This document shows, one piece after another, positions 53,248 to 61,546 of a DNA stretch of 64,000 nucleotides; positions within the stretch are counted from its first letter, which is position 1; every line of letters begins with the position of its first letter. Position numbers and translations under genes: made by a program. The notes under the pieces are model-generated. The model did not search any database, had not been told where the DNA came from, and saw only the letters and a list, made by a program, of their open reading frames with translations. The DNA is from Salinivirgaceae bacterium. Its GTDB lineage: Bacteria > Bacteroidota > Bacteroidia > Bacteroidales > Salinivirgaceae. Location of the stretch: the NCBI GenBank assembly GCA_027858775.1, contig JAQICA010000282.1:1-64000 (forward strand). The letters are read 5' to 3'.

Positions 53248-54108
53248 ATGAGTTTTTTTGATATATTTCAATACGATTTCTTTATCAATACAATAATGGC
53301 AGCATTTTTTGCAAGTGTTGCAGCCGGAGTTATTGGAACCTATATTGTATCGCGACGCATGGTTTTTTTAAGTGGAGGTATTACGCATGCCTCTTTTGGA
53401 GGAATTGGGTTAGCCCATTTTCTGGGATTAAACCCCATTTTGGGAGCCGCTGTATTTGCTGTGTTTTCAGCAGTTGGAATAGACCTGTTTGCACAACGCA
53501 AAATTATGCGTCACGATAGCCTCATTGGCCTATGGTGGTCGGCCGGAATGGCGCTTGGCGTTTTTTTTATTTACATAACCCCCGGGTACACACCAAACCT
53601 AATGACCTACCTCTTTGGTAGTATTCTTACCGTAACCACGCTCGATGTACTTATGCTGGCCATCCTGGCTTTGGTTATAGTTGTTTTTTTTGGTGTATTT
53701 CATAAGGCCATAATGTTTATTGCATTCGATCCCGAATATGCACAAACACATAAATTACCCGTTTATGCCCTATCGTTGTTCACTTCAGCGTTAGTTGCAC
53801 TCACCATTGTGTTTAGCATAAAAGTAGCCGGAATTATTCTGGTTATATCTTTACTTACGGTGCCTCAGGCTATTGTGAATATGTTTACCTATAACTATAA
53901 AAACATTATGTTATTTTCGGTTGTTCTTTCTTTCGTAGGAATATTTATCGGATTGGTTATTTCATTTAGTATTGACATTCCTTCCGGAGCAACTATTATA
54001 TTTGCATTATTGCTTATGTTTATTGTAGCAAGAACCATCTTACTTATCAGTAAAAAGCTAAAGTTAAAGCAGATAGTGCGAAATGAAATTGGAAACGATA
54101 TCAAATAA
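53248..54108 (+). CDS. Zinc/manganese ABC transporter permease
   Basis: 286 residues with about eight hydrophobic helices, ABC-3 family. Conserved features: FASVAAGVIGTYIVSRRMVF, SGGITHASFGGIGLAHFLG and KVAGIILVISLLTVPQA, the coupling region of ZnuB/MntB-type permeases. It forms the transmembrane channel for the operon. The tail ends in a Lys-rich stretch. The lpdA start lies 20 bases further, so lpdA is probably on the same transcript. Confidence 0.94.
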   Translation: MSFFDIFQYDFFINTIMAAFFASVAAGVIGTYIVSRRMVFLSGGITHASFGGIGLAHFLGLNPILGAAVFAVFSAVGIDLFAQRKIMRHDSLIGLWWSAGMALGVFFIYITPGYTPNLMTYLFGSILTVTTLDVLMLAILALVIVVFFGVFHKAIMFIAFDPEYAQTHKLPVYALSLFTSALVALTIVFSIKVAGIILVISLLTVPQAIVNMFTYNYKNIMLFSVVLSFVGIFIGLVISFSIDIPSGATIIFALLLMFIVARTILLISKKLKLKQIVRNEIGNDIK

Positions 54109-54128
54109 TTAATAGAAAAGTACAAATT

Positions 54129-55520
54129 ATGAGTTACGATTTAATAGTTATAGGAAGCGGCCCCGGTGGATATGTGGCTGCAATAAGAGCATCGCAATTA
54201 GGAATGAAAACTGCCGTTGTTGAAAAGTCAGAACTTGGCGGTATTTGTCTTAATTGGGGATGTATCCCAACAAAGTCGTTGTTGAAATCGGCCCAGGTAT
54301 TCGATTACGCCAAACATGCATCAAACTATGGCGTTAAGATCGATGGCGATATTAAGCCCGATTTCGAAGCCATGGTGAATCGAAGTCGCGAAGTTGCAGG
54401 TGGCATGAGCAAAGGAATAGCCTTTCTATTTAAAAAGAACAAAATAGAAGTCATTAATGGTTTTGGCAAAATTGTAGGCAAAGGTAAAGTTGAAGTAACC
54501 AACGCCGAGGACAAAAAAGAAACCATCGAGGCAAAAAATATTATTTTGGCCACAGGTGCTCGTTCTAAGGAGCTGCCAAATTTGAAGCAAGACGGAAAGA
54601 AAATCATCGGTTACCGGAAAGCCATGACGCTAGACAAGCAACCTGAATCAATGATTGTTGTGGGTTCAGGAGCCATTGGCAGCGAATTTGCCTATTTTTA
54701 TACTACCATTGGTACAAAAGTTACACTTGTAGAGTATTTGCCAAATGTATTACCAAACGAAGACGAAGAGGTTTCAAAACAAATGGGGCGGTCGTTTAAG
54801 AAAGCCGGCATGAAGGTTATGACCAACGCATCGGTAGAAAAAGTCGACACTTCGGGCGATAAATGTAAAGTTACCATCAAAACCAAAAAAGGTGAAGAAG
54901 AACATGAAGCCGATGTGGTATTATCGGCTGTTGGAATTGCTCCGAACCTCGAAAAAGTTGGAATTGAAGAAATGGGCATTGAACTTGAAAATGGAAAAGT
55001 AAAAGTCGATGAATTTTATCAAACCAATGTTGAGGGAATTTATGCAATTGGCGATATTGTGCATGGCCCGGCATTAGCGCATGTGGCTTCGGCAGAAGGT
55101 ATTTGTGCAGTTGAAAAAATGGCCGGAGAGAATCCGCAACCCATCGATTACGGAAACATACCCGGTAACACTTATACCGTGCCCGAGGTGGCTTCCGTTG
55201 GCATGACAGAAAAACAAGCCAAAGAAGCCGGCTACGAAGTTAAAGTTGGTAAATTCCCATTCACTGCATCAGGTAAAGCCAGCGCTGCCGGAAATAAAGA
55301 TGGTTTTGTAAAACTTATTTTCGATGCGAAATATGGCGAATTACTGGGCGGACATTTGGTCGGACTCAACGTAACCGAAATGATTGCGGAACTTGTGGTG
55401 GCCAAAAAACTCGAAACCACCGGACGCGAATTAATTAAAGCAATTCACCCTCACCCAACCATGTCGGAAGCCATAATGGAAGCTGCTGCCGCAGCCTACG
55501 ATGAGGTTATTCATATTTAG
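54129..55520 (+). CDS. lpdA: Dihydrolipoyl dehydrogenase
   Basis: 463 residues, normal length. FAD-binding GSGPGGYVAAIRASQLG at the N-terminus, redox disulfide in GGICLNWGCIPTKSLLKS, NAD-binding VVGSGAIGSEFAYF, second FAD motif GIYAIGDIVHGPALAH and the C-terminal interface HPHPTMSE with the catalytic His-Glu pair. It reoxidises dihydrolipoamide of 2-oxoacid dehydrogenases or the glycine cleavage system. No E1, E2 or gcv genes are adjacent; it instead trails the metal transporter by 20 bases, an odd pairing with no obvious functional link. A terminator is at 55629-55665. Confidence 0.96.
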   Translation: MSYDLIVIGSGPGGYVAAIRASQLGMKTAVVEKSELGGICLNWGCIPTKSLLKSAQVFDYAKHASNYGVKIDGDIKPDFEAMVNRSREVAGGMSKGIAFLFKKNKIEVINGFGKIVGKGKVEVTNAEDKKETIEAKNIILATGARSKELPNLKQDGKKIIGYRKAMTLDKQPESMIVVGSGAIGSEFAYFYTTIGTKVTLVEYLPNVLPNEDEEVSKQMGRSFKKAGMKVMTNASVEKVDTSGDKCKVTIKTKKGEEEHEADVVLSAVGIAPNLEKVGIEEMGIELENGKVKVDEFYQTNVEGIYAIGDIVHGPALAHVASAEGICAVEKMAGENPQPIDYGNIPGNTYTVPEVASVGMTEKQAKEAGYEVKVGKFPFTASGKASAAGNKDGFVKLIFDAKYGELLGGHLVGLNVTEMIAELVVAKKLETTGRELIKAIHPHPTMSEAIMEAAAAAYDEVIHI

Positions 55521-55578
55521 CAGACATAGATTTTTTTGTGGCCAATGAAGTCTAACTGTCAGAAAACAAGAAGTTGAA

Positions 55579-55596
55579 ACGGATAATTATATCCGT
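55579..55596. repeat. Short perfect inverted repeat
   Basis: ACGGATA-ATTA-TATCCGT, 7-base arms, 59 bases after the lpdA stop. It could be a protein-binding site or part of an extended 3' structure. Confidence 0.5.
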
Positions 55597-55628
55597 AGCT
55601 TACCTTTCGAATAACCGATTTGCAAATA

Positions 55629-55665
55629 AAAAATCCGTGAGAGTTTTTGTTTCTTGCGGATTTTT
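55629..55665 (+). terminator. Rho-independent terminator
   Basis: AAAAATCCG (55629-55637) pairs with CGGATTTTT (55657-55665), the T residues being part of the right arm. It ends the znu-type/lpdA transcript. Confidence 0.8.
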
Positions 55666-55682
55666 GTCATTTTGTGACAAAA
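55662..55682. promoter_or_regulatory. Perfect inverted repeat before the SUMF1-lipoprotein gene
   Basis: TTTTGTCA (55662-55669) and TGACAAAA (55675-55682) around TTTTG, ending 19 bases before the ATG at 55702. It overlaps the terminator tail. Its position suits an operator or a leader hairpin of the next gene. Confidence 0.5.
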
Positions 55683-55701
55683 TTACCGAAAAACTAAAAA
55701 T

Positions 55702-56820
55702 ATGCATTTTTTATACAAATTTCTTATAGGACTATTATTAGTCACTGGTACTATTGCTTGCGAAAAAGAGGAGGCTAAAAACCAAGCTCCCTTGTGTGCA
55801 ATTACAAGCCCTCAAAATGGCGATGAATTTGATCAGGGACGAAATGTTATAATTGTTGTTGATGCCAGTGATCGCGACGGAGGAGTAAAAGAAGTTCGCT
55901 TTTTCGTAGATGGTTTTCAGATATTCGTTGATCGGGAAGCCCCTTATCGGTGTGTGTGGGAAACAACCCAGGTTGATACCGGAACGTACACCATAAGTGC
56001 TAAAGCATTCGATATTGATATGGAACAAATATCTGACCAAATCCAGATAACACTAACGGGCGAAGTGGTTTATACCGAGTTGCAAATGATTGATGTGGAG
56101 GGAGGACCCTTTACAATGGGCTGTACCGCAGAGCAAACAAACTGTTTTGACCAAGAGTTACCCGCGCACGATGTCTCTGTTTCTTCGTTTCAATTAAGCA
56201 AACATGAAATTACCAACCATCAGTACGCTCAGTTTTTGAACCAAATAGAAGCATCTGAAAACGGTGTTATCAATGATGTTGAATACATTCATATGAATGC
56301 CGAAACGTGCCAGATTAGTTATCGCAACGAGGAATTTATCGCTAAAAGCGGATATGAGAACTATCCGGTTGTAGAGGTTTCATGGGTCGGTGCCAACGCG
56401 TTTTGCGAGCATTTTGGTGGAAGGTTACCCACCGAAGCGGAGTGGGAGTACGCCGCTCGTGGCGGAAATCGAGCCCGGGCAACAGAATATGCAGGAAGCG
56501 ACACAATTTATGAAGTTGCCTGGTATTCGGTAAATTCAAACCATTCTGCACAAAAAGTAGGGACGAAGTACCCAAATGAACTAGGTTTGCAAGATATGAG
56601 TGGAAATGTGTGGGAGTGGTGCAGCGACTGGTATAGTGAGACGTATTATGCCGAAAGCCCGGAGGAGAACCCTACAGGCCCTGAAGCAGGTGTCGATAAA
56701 GTGCTGCGTGGTGGTATCTGGAACGGCGACGCTAAATACTGCCGGGTAGCCTACAGAGCCGAAACCAACCCAATTATTACAAACGCTGCCAATGGATTCC
56801 GATTACGGAAAGACTTATAA
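55702..56820 (+). CDS. Lipoprotein with Ig-like domain and SUMF1/FGE-type domain
   Basis: 372 residues. Lipoprotein signal MHFLYKFLIGLLLVTGTIAC (Cys 20). Residues about 30-118 form a Big_9-type Ig-like domain (ITSPQNGDEFDQGRNVIIVV, VKEVRFFVDGFQIFV). Residues 125-372 are the formylglycine-generating-enzyme/SUMF1 fold: GGPFTMGCT, YQ-type helix with FQLSKHEITNHQYAQFLNQ, GRLPTEAEWEYAARGG, LGLQDMSGNVWEWCSDWYSE, VLRGGIWNGDAKYCRVAYR and GFRL at the end. True FGE needs a copper-binding Cys pair and is cytosolic; this surface protein has only scattered Cys and is more likely a ligand-binding member, as in the GldJ/GldK proteins of Bacteroidota motility and secretion. Not a GldJ or GldK orthologue as far as I can see. 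Confidence 0.85.
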   Translation: MHFLYKFLIGLLLVTGTIACEKEEAKNQAPLCAITSPQNGDEFDQGRNVIIVVDASDRDGGVKEVRFFVDGFQIFVDREAPYRCVWETTQVDTGTYTISAKAFDIDMEQISDQIQITLTGEVVYTELQMIDVEGGPFTMGCTAEQTNCFDQELPAHDVSVSSFQLSKHEITNHQYAQFLNQIEASENGVINDVEYIHMNAETCQISYRNEEFIAKSGYENYPVVEVSWVGANAFCEHFGGRLPTEAEWEYAARGGNRARATEYAGSDTIYEVAWYSVNSNHSAQKVGTKYPNELGLQDMSGNVWEWCSDWYSETYYAESPEENPTGPEAGVDKVLRGGIWNGDAKYCRVAYRAETNPIITNAANGFRLRKDL

Positions 56821-56972
56821 CCCAAAATCGGTTTGTGATCGGTGATCTGAGCTTCCAGCCAGGATTACTTGACTGTTGAATATTTATACTGACACAGGGC
56901 TTCTGAGAGGGTAAATAGTTGACTGAAAATTTTATCTTCAAAAAACGCCCCGGAATTGAGTACTAAACTTCT

Positions 56973-57722
56973 TTATTTCCCTACCGAATGTCTAAAAATT
57001 AAATCGCCCGAAAAGGCTGGTGGGTTTTCTTGATCGTAAGGAACAAGCTCGTTTTTATGAATGTAAAAAGCCTTGTAATCCATTGAAAGTAATAGCTGCA
57101 AAATAACATTTCTGTTTTCCCCATCCGTTTCGATCTGGATTGTAGGTTTATGCTTTTCAATAATGGATTTAAACTGTGGAATAACCACAATTTCAAATCC
57201 TTCAATATCACACTTAATGTAGTCTAGCTTTTTCAGGTCGCCAAAAAGATTGTCCGGCGTGCGCATTTCAGTTGTAAATTCGTACGCATACGTATCATCG
57301 GGCTTCGAATCAATAATTTTTGTTCGGCCGTGGCTCAGATATTTATTTGTTGCCGGCAGTCCCATCACTGTTTCTTTGCCATTTTCATCGCCCAGAGCAT
57401 AAGGTAAAACCTTAACTTGAGGGTGTTTTTTAATGGTGTTTTGTAAAATATCTCTGAACAATTGTACCGGTTCTACTGCATAAACTACCCCCGTTTTACC
57501 GGTTGCACGGGCAAAAATCCAACTGTAGTAACCTAAATTTGCCCCAATATCAATAATTGTATCTCCTTTATTAATGAATTGTGGTACCTTGTAGTGGCAG
57601 TAGTATTCGTTTTTATTGCGAAGCATTCCGCTTTTATAGGCTAGTAAAAAAGTGCTCCGAACAAGCTTCAGGTAACATCTGATGCCAACTATTTTGAAAA
57701 GGATTCTTTTAATGAACCACAT
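56973..57722 (-). CDS. FkbM-family SAM-dependent methyltransferase
   Basis: 249 residues. SAM-binding motif I is clear, TIIDIGANLGYYSWIFA at about 56-72; VYAVEPVQLF is the acidic loop after strand 2, and YIKCDIEGFEIVVIPQF is the hallmark FkbM motif near residue 167. Family members O-methylate sugars or polyketides, and many in Bacteroidota modify surface glycans. The N-terminus has a basic, hydrophobic stretch (FIKRILFKIVGIRCYLK) that may be amphipathic. It is alone on the minus strand between the SUMF1 lipoprotein and a kinase; no glycosyltransferases are near. Confidence 0.88.
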   Translation of the reverse strand: MWFIKRILFKIVGIRCYLKLVRSTFLLAYKSGMLRNKNEYYCHYKVPQFINKGDTIIDIGANLGYYSWIFARATGKTGVVYAVEPVQLFRDILQNTIKKHPQVKVLPYALGDENGKETVMGLPATNKYLSHGRTKIIDSKPDDTYAYEFTTEMRTPDNLFGDLKKLDYIKCDIEGFEIVVIPQFKSIIEKHKPTIQIETDGENRNVILQLLLSMDYKAFYIHKNELVPYDQENPPAFSGDLIFRHSVGK

Positions 57723-57825
57723 AGCATATTCTATTTTTAGGTGAAATTAAACGACGAAATTACTCATCAATATGATTGAGCCAACATAAATCAATAAAAA
57801 AATATGGGTTATTACTATATTTTTT

Positions 57826-57833
57826 TAGTTTTG
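57826..57833 (+). promoter_or_regulatory. Candidate -7 element for the broken histidine kinase
   Basis: TAGTTTTG, an exact TAnnTTTG match, ending 18 bases before the ATG at 57852. No clear -33 TTTG. Confidence 0.4.
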
Positions 57834-57851
57834 TAGGTGAAACGCAGATGA

Positions 57852-58406
57852 ATGGACAATAAAAGTACACATAACGAGAATGCGCGATTAACCGCATTGA
57901 TTAAAGAGGTTCAGCAAAAAAACCGCGATTTGGAGTTGCATCGCGAAAAAGTTGAGATGCAAAATATCAAAGCGCGCCGCCGTACCATTGAGCTTTTTGG
58001 CAAAATGATTGACCTTAAAAAAGCCAAGAAAATTATTGTGCTTCAAAACGAGGAGCTCGAAAAAAAGAACGAAGAAATAAATCGAAAACGAACTGCCCTC
58101 GAGCATACGTATGTTAAATTCAGGAAACGAACCATTGAGCTTTTTGGTAAAATGGTCGATCTGCGTAAAGCATACAATATTATCAATAATCAAAAAAAAG
58201 AGATCGAGCAGCAAAGGAAAAAATTACATGAATTAAATGCGAGTAAAGACAAGTTTTTTTCCATTATTGCTCACGATCTCAAAAACCCCATTGCCGGATT
58301 TCTTGGGTTAACCGAAGTAATGGCGATGGACATGAAATCTTTTTCCGATGAGGAAAAACAAGAGTTTATTAATCTTTTGTTCGATTCCTCCAAGCAACTA
58401 CACTAA
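57852..58406 (+). CDS. Histidine kinase, N-terminal half, ended by an in-frame stop
   Basis: 184 residues, cytoplasmic and without a sensor domain. It opens with a coiled coil containing a repeated unit: RRTIELFGKMIDLKKAKKI and KRTIELFGKMVDLRKAYNI, about 52 residues apart, followed by KFFSIIAHDLKNPIAGFLGL, the HisKA phosphorylation site with the His at about residue 141. The frame ends at TAA (58404-58406) after DSSKQLH. In the same frame translation would resume at once with LLENLLQWSRAQ, the second HisKA helix found in intact kinases such as 27934 (LLENLLEWSKAQ). So one point change split a kinase of about 360 residues. This half could still be phosphorylated by another kinase but has no ATP site. 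Confidence 0.8.
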   Translation: MDNKSTHNENARLTALIKEVQQKNRDLELHREKVEMQNIKARRRTIELFGKMIDLKKAKKIIVLQNEELEKKNEEINRKRTALEHTYVKFRKRTIELFGKMVDLRKAYNIINNQKKEIEQQRKKLHELNASKDKFFSIIAHDLKNPIAGFLGLTEVMAMDMKSFSDEEKQEFINLLFDSSKQLH

Positions 58407-58931
58407 TTGCTAGAAAACTTGTTGCAGTGGTCCAGAGCACAAACAGGTCGCCTGTCATTCAAACCCCGTAAGTTGCAGGCACACAAAATTATTAGCGATA
58501 ATTTTTCTCTGCTTAATGCAAATGCCGAAGTGAAAAATATTGAGTTGATCAATGATGTTGATCCTAACATGGAAGTTTGGGCCGATGCCGATATGGTAAA
58601 TACCATAATTCGAAATTTATTAACCAATGCCATGAAATTTAGCCATAAAAACAGTACGGTGAAAATTACCTCGGAACCCGAAGATAAATTTCTATCCATT
58701 TGTATTGTCGATAGCGGCGTTGGAATAAGTGAAAATGAGCTGGAAAAACTATTTAAAATTGGCTATAATGCCTCTAAGCCAGGCACTGCCAACGAAGAGG
58801 GAACTGGTCTGGGATTAATTCTTTGTAAAGAATTTGCCAAACGCAATGGAGGCGATGTTCGCGTAAAAAGCGAAGTGAATAAAGGAAGCACGTTCAGTTT
58901 GACCTTGCCCATTTATCAACAAAAATTATAA
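58407..58931 (+). CDS. Histidine kinase, C-terminal ATPase half, after in-frame stop
   Basis: 174 residues if translation restarts at the TTG immediately after the stop; the next ATG is at 58569, inside the ATPase domain. It contains the second HisKA helix (LLENLLQWSRAQTGRL) and the full HATPase domain: IIRNLLTNAMKFS (N-box), DSGVGISENEL (G1), EEGTGLGLILCKEFA (G2) and NKGSTFSLTLP. All catalytic boxes are intact, as expected for a recent break, readthrough of the stop, or restart. It is in the same frame and directly adjacent to the N-terminal half. Most likely the two together are a recent pseudogene or a split kinase. Confidence 0.7.
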   Translation: MLENLLQWSRAQTGRLSFKPRKLQAHKIISDNFSLLNANAEVKNIELINDVDPNMEVWADADMVNTIIRNLLTNAMKFSHKNSTVKITSEPEDKFLSICIVDSGVGISENELEKLFKIGYNASKPGTANEEGTGLGLILCKEFAKRNGGDVRVKSEVNKGSTFSLTLPIYQQKL

Positions 58932-59076
58932 TCCAAAATCGGCGCTAGTTTGAGGATAATATCCTTCGCCTGTGCTACAATTGCATTAATGGTTTGTAAT
59001 TTCAGCAAGTCCTAAGCCTCTGAGTGGTAATAGTAGTTCTACAACCCCCTAAGCCGAAAAATTGATATAAAAGTGT

Positions 59077-59084
59077 TAATTTTG
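59077..59084 (+). promoter_or_regulatory. Candidate -7 element for the hybrid kinase
   Basis: TAATTTTG, an exact TAnnTTTG match, 66 bases before the ATG at 59151, without a recognisable -33 TTTG. Confidence 0.35.
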
Positions 59085-59150
59085 AATAAAGACGATCGGA
59101 AGAACAATAGCTAAAAGCTTGTTGTTTGTTCCTTATAAAGAGTTTGCACT

Positions 59151-61484
59151 ATGAGCAAAGAAGAGAAGTTGCAGCAGCGAATCGAACGTTTAGAGTTGGA
59201 GAACCGACGCTTACGTAAAATTCTTAATTCAGACACTCCAGAGAATAAAATCGGATATCTCGAAGCGATTATTCATTCCCTGCCCGACATTGTATTTCTT
59301 ATCGATGAAAAAGGAACTTACCTGGATATTTTAACCGAGCGTTCATCGCTGTTATTTAAGGAAGCCTCCTTCCTGCTCGGAAAAACTTTTCGGCAAGTGC
59401 TTCCAACCGAAGTTGCCGAATTGGCCGAAAAAGCCATTGATGAAATCTTACAAAATAACAAGCCGACAACCATCGAATATAAGCTCGTATTGAATAATGA
59501 GGAAAAGTGGTTTGAAGGTCGAATTTCGCGTGTTCGCGCGACAAACAGCCTAATGTTTGTTTTTGTAGTGGTCGATATTACCGAACGTAAAAATATGTCG
59601 CAAACATTGGAAAACAGACGCCATCACTTACGTAAAGCACAAGAAATTGCAAAAATGGCCTATTTCCAATGGGACTTAAGTACGGGGCAAGTTGTTTTTT
59701 CCCATGAGATGAATACACTGCTTGTCTTGCCTTCAAACGTTCACATCGATCGCGACCTTTTCTTGAAACAAGTGGTGGCCACCGATAGAAAACAGATATT
59801 GCAAGGCATCGAGCGCCAGATTAATACAGATCCATATTTTGTGTATGAGTATCACATTGCCAATAAGCCCGGCGAGCTGCGTACCCATCTCATGCATTGC
59901 GAATTGCACAAACGAGATGCAATGCCCGGCGTGGTTTTTGGCGTTGTTCAGGACGTAACTGATATACGTGCGCTTGAAACAGACCATATGCGAAAAACCG
60001 AAGAGCGGCAGGCAATGCTTCAGGCCATTCCCGATATGATTTTTATTCAGGATAGTGAAGGGGTATTTATCGATTTTTACGCATCAGAAACTCATTACGA
60101 TAGAATGTTCGTAGAACCGGATGATGTAATCGGAAAAAAGGGAATCGAAATTTTACCTCCCGATATTGCTTCTCAAAACCTAAACTATATCAGAAAAATA
60201 GTCAATAATAACCAATACATAAATTACGAGTACTCCTCACTGATTGGTGGGCGTACAGTATTCTTCGAAGCACGCATGGTTCCGGCAGGCAAGAGCCGTG
60301 TACTGTCTATTGTTCGCGATATAACTGCTAAAAAGCAAGCCGAAGACGAATTAATGAAAGCCAAACTGATGGCTGAAGAGTCAGACCGGTTGAAATCTGA
60401 ATTTTTAGCGAATATGTCGCATGAAGTCAGAACTCCAATGAATGGAATTATTGGCTTTGCCGAATTGCTTTTGCAAGACGATATTCCATACGATGAACGC
60501 ATTGAGTATTTTAATATCATTGAAAAAAATAATTACCAATTATTGCAATTGATTGATGATATTGTGGATGTATCGAAAATTGAAACTAATCTATTAAACC
60601 TTGTGTTTATCGACTTTAATATCAATGATTTAATTCACCAATTAGAACAAACCTATCAAAAAGAAATTGATATGGCCGATAAGGCCGTTGCATTAAATGT
60701 TCAACCCATTTTAAATAATGCAGATGTCTGGATAAATGGAGACAAGGGAAGGCTGATGCAGGTGATCGAAAATCTGTTGTCGAATGCGGTCAAGTTTACC
60801 GAAAAAGGACAAATAGATGTTACTGCCCGTGTCGAAAATAGGAATCTTATTTTTCAGATTAAAGATACCGGAATTGGTATTCCCGATATGGCACGTAAGC
60901 GAATTTTTGAACGCTTTAGCCGGGCAAATAACCTGGCTGATAAAATCTATCGAGGAACAGGCCTTGGACTAGCCGTTACCAAAGGCTTGGTAGAACTGAT
61001 GGGCGGGCAAATTAGTGTGCAGTCCGAAGAAGGAGCCGGATCGTCATTTACGTTTTTTATTCCTCATAAAAAAGCCGATGCAATTCTTAAAAAAGGGAAA
61101 GAGAGCGCCTGGAGAGCTTTTTCAGGCCGTAATATTCTAATTGTCGAAGATGAAGATACATCATACCATTACCTTGCGTCCATATTGAAAAGGCAAAATA
61201 TTGGATATATACGAGCCCAAACGGGCTACGAAGCTATCGAGAAAGTAAAAACGGAGCCTGTCGATCTCATTCTCATGGATATTCAGTTGCCTGAGTTAAA
61301 CGGTTACGATGCTGCCCGGTACATCAAAAAACTTGCACCCGATTTGCCCATTATTGCACAAACCGCCTTTGCCCTTTCCGGCGATGAGGAAAAGGCGCGC
61401 GATGCCGGTTGCGATGACTATGTGGCAAAGCCCATTTCATCAACACAACTGCTTGAAAAGTTGAAGCACTTCTTGCTAACTTGA
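59151..61484 (+). CDS. Hybrid PAS sensor histidine kinase with C-terminal receiver
   Basis: 777 residues, cytoplasmic. Coiled coil (EKLQQRIERLELENRRLRK), then PAS domains at about 35-150 (IIHSLPDIVFLIDEKGTYLD), 165-280 (weaker, FQWDLSTGQVVFSHEM) and 285-400 (QAIPDMIFIQDSEGVFIDFY). HisKA has FLANMSHEVRTPMNGIIGF with His 424; ATPase boxes are IENLLSNAVKFT, KDTGIGIP and GTGLGLAVTKGL. After a linker the receiver (about 660-775) has LIVEDEDTS, phosphorylated Asp 710 in LILMDIQLPELNG, AQTAFAL and VAKPIS. Phosphate would pass from His 424 to Asp 710 and then need an Hpt protein; the only Hpt in the window is at 27171. It converges on the M28 peptidase gene, 62 bases apart. Confidence 0.94.
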   Translation: MSKEEKLQQRIERLELENRRLRKILNSDTPENKIGYLEAIIHSLPDIVFLIDEKGTYLDILTERSSLLFKEASFLLGKTFRQVLPTEVAELAEKAIDEILQNNKPTTIEYKLVLNNEEKWFEGRISRVRATNSLMFVFVVVDITERKNMSQTLENRRHHLRKAQEIAKMAYFQWDLSTGQVVFSHEMNTLLVLPSNVHIDRDLFLKQVVATDRKQILQGIERQINTDPYFVYEYHIANKPGELRTHLMHCELHKRDAMPGVVFGVVQDVTDIRALETDHMRKTEERQAMLQAIPDMIFIQDSEGVFIDFYASETHYDRMFVEPDDVIGKKGIEILPPDIASQNLNYIRKIVNNNQYINYEYSSLIGGRTVFFEARMVPAGKSRVLSIVRDITAKKQAEDELMKAKLMAEESDRLKSEFLANMSHEVRTPMNGIIGFAELLLQDDIPYDERIEYFNIIEKNNYQLLQLIDDIVDVSKIETNLLNLVFIDFNINDLIHQLEQTYQKEIDMADKAVALNVQPILNNADVWINGDKGRLMQVIENLLSNAVKFTEKGQIDVTARVENRNLIFQIKDTGIGIPDMARKRIFERFSRANNLADKIYRGTGLGLAVTKGLVELMGGQISVQSEEGAGSSFTFFIPHKKADAILKKGKESAWRAFSGRNILIVEDEDTSYHYLASILKRQNIGYIRAQTGYEAIEKVKTEPVDLILMDIQLPELNGYDAARYIKKLAPDLPIIAQTAFALSGDEEKARDAGCDDYVAKPISSTQLLEKLKHFLLT

Positions 61485-61546
61485 ACTGAAAACGATTATA
61501 AAACCGTAAAAGTGCAGTAATTATCCTTCTTCTTGCAGATTTTGGG

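Noticed and set aside
55702-56820. Active formylglycine-generating enzyme
   Set aside because: The protein is an exported lipoprotein with an Ig-like domain, no clear copper-binding Cys pair and no sulfatase nearby; only the fold is shared.
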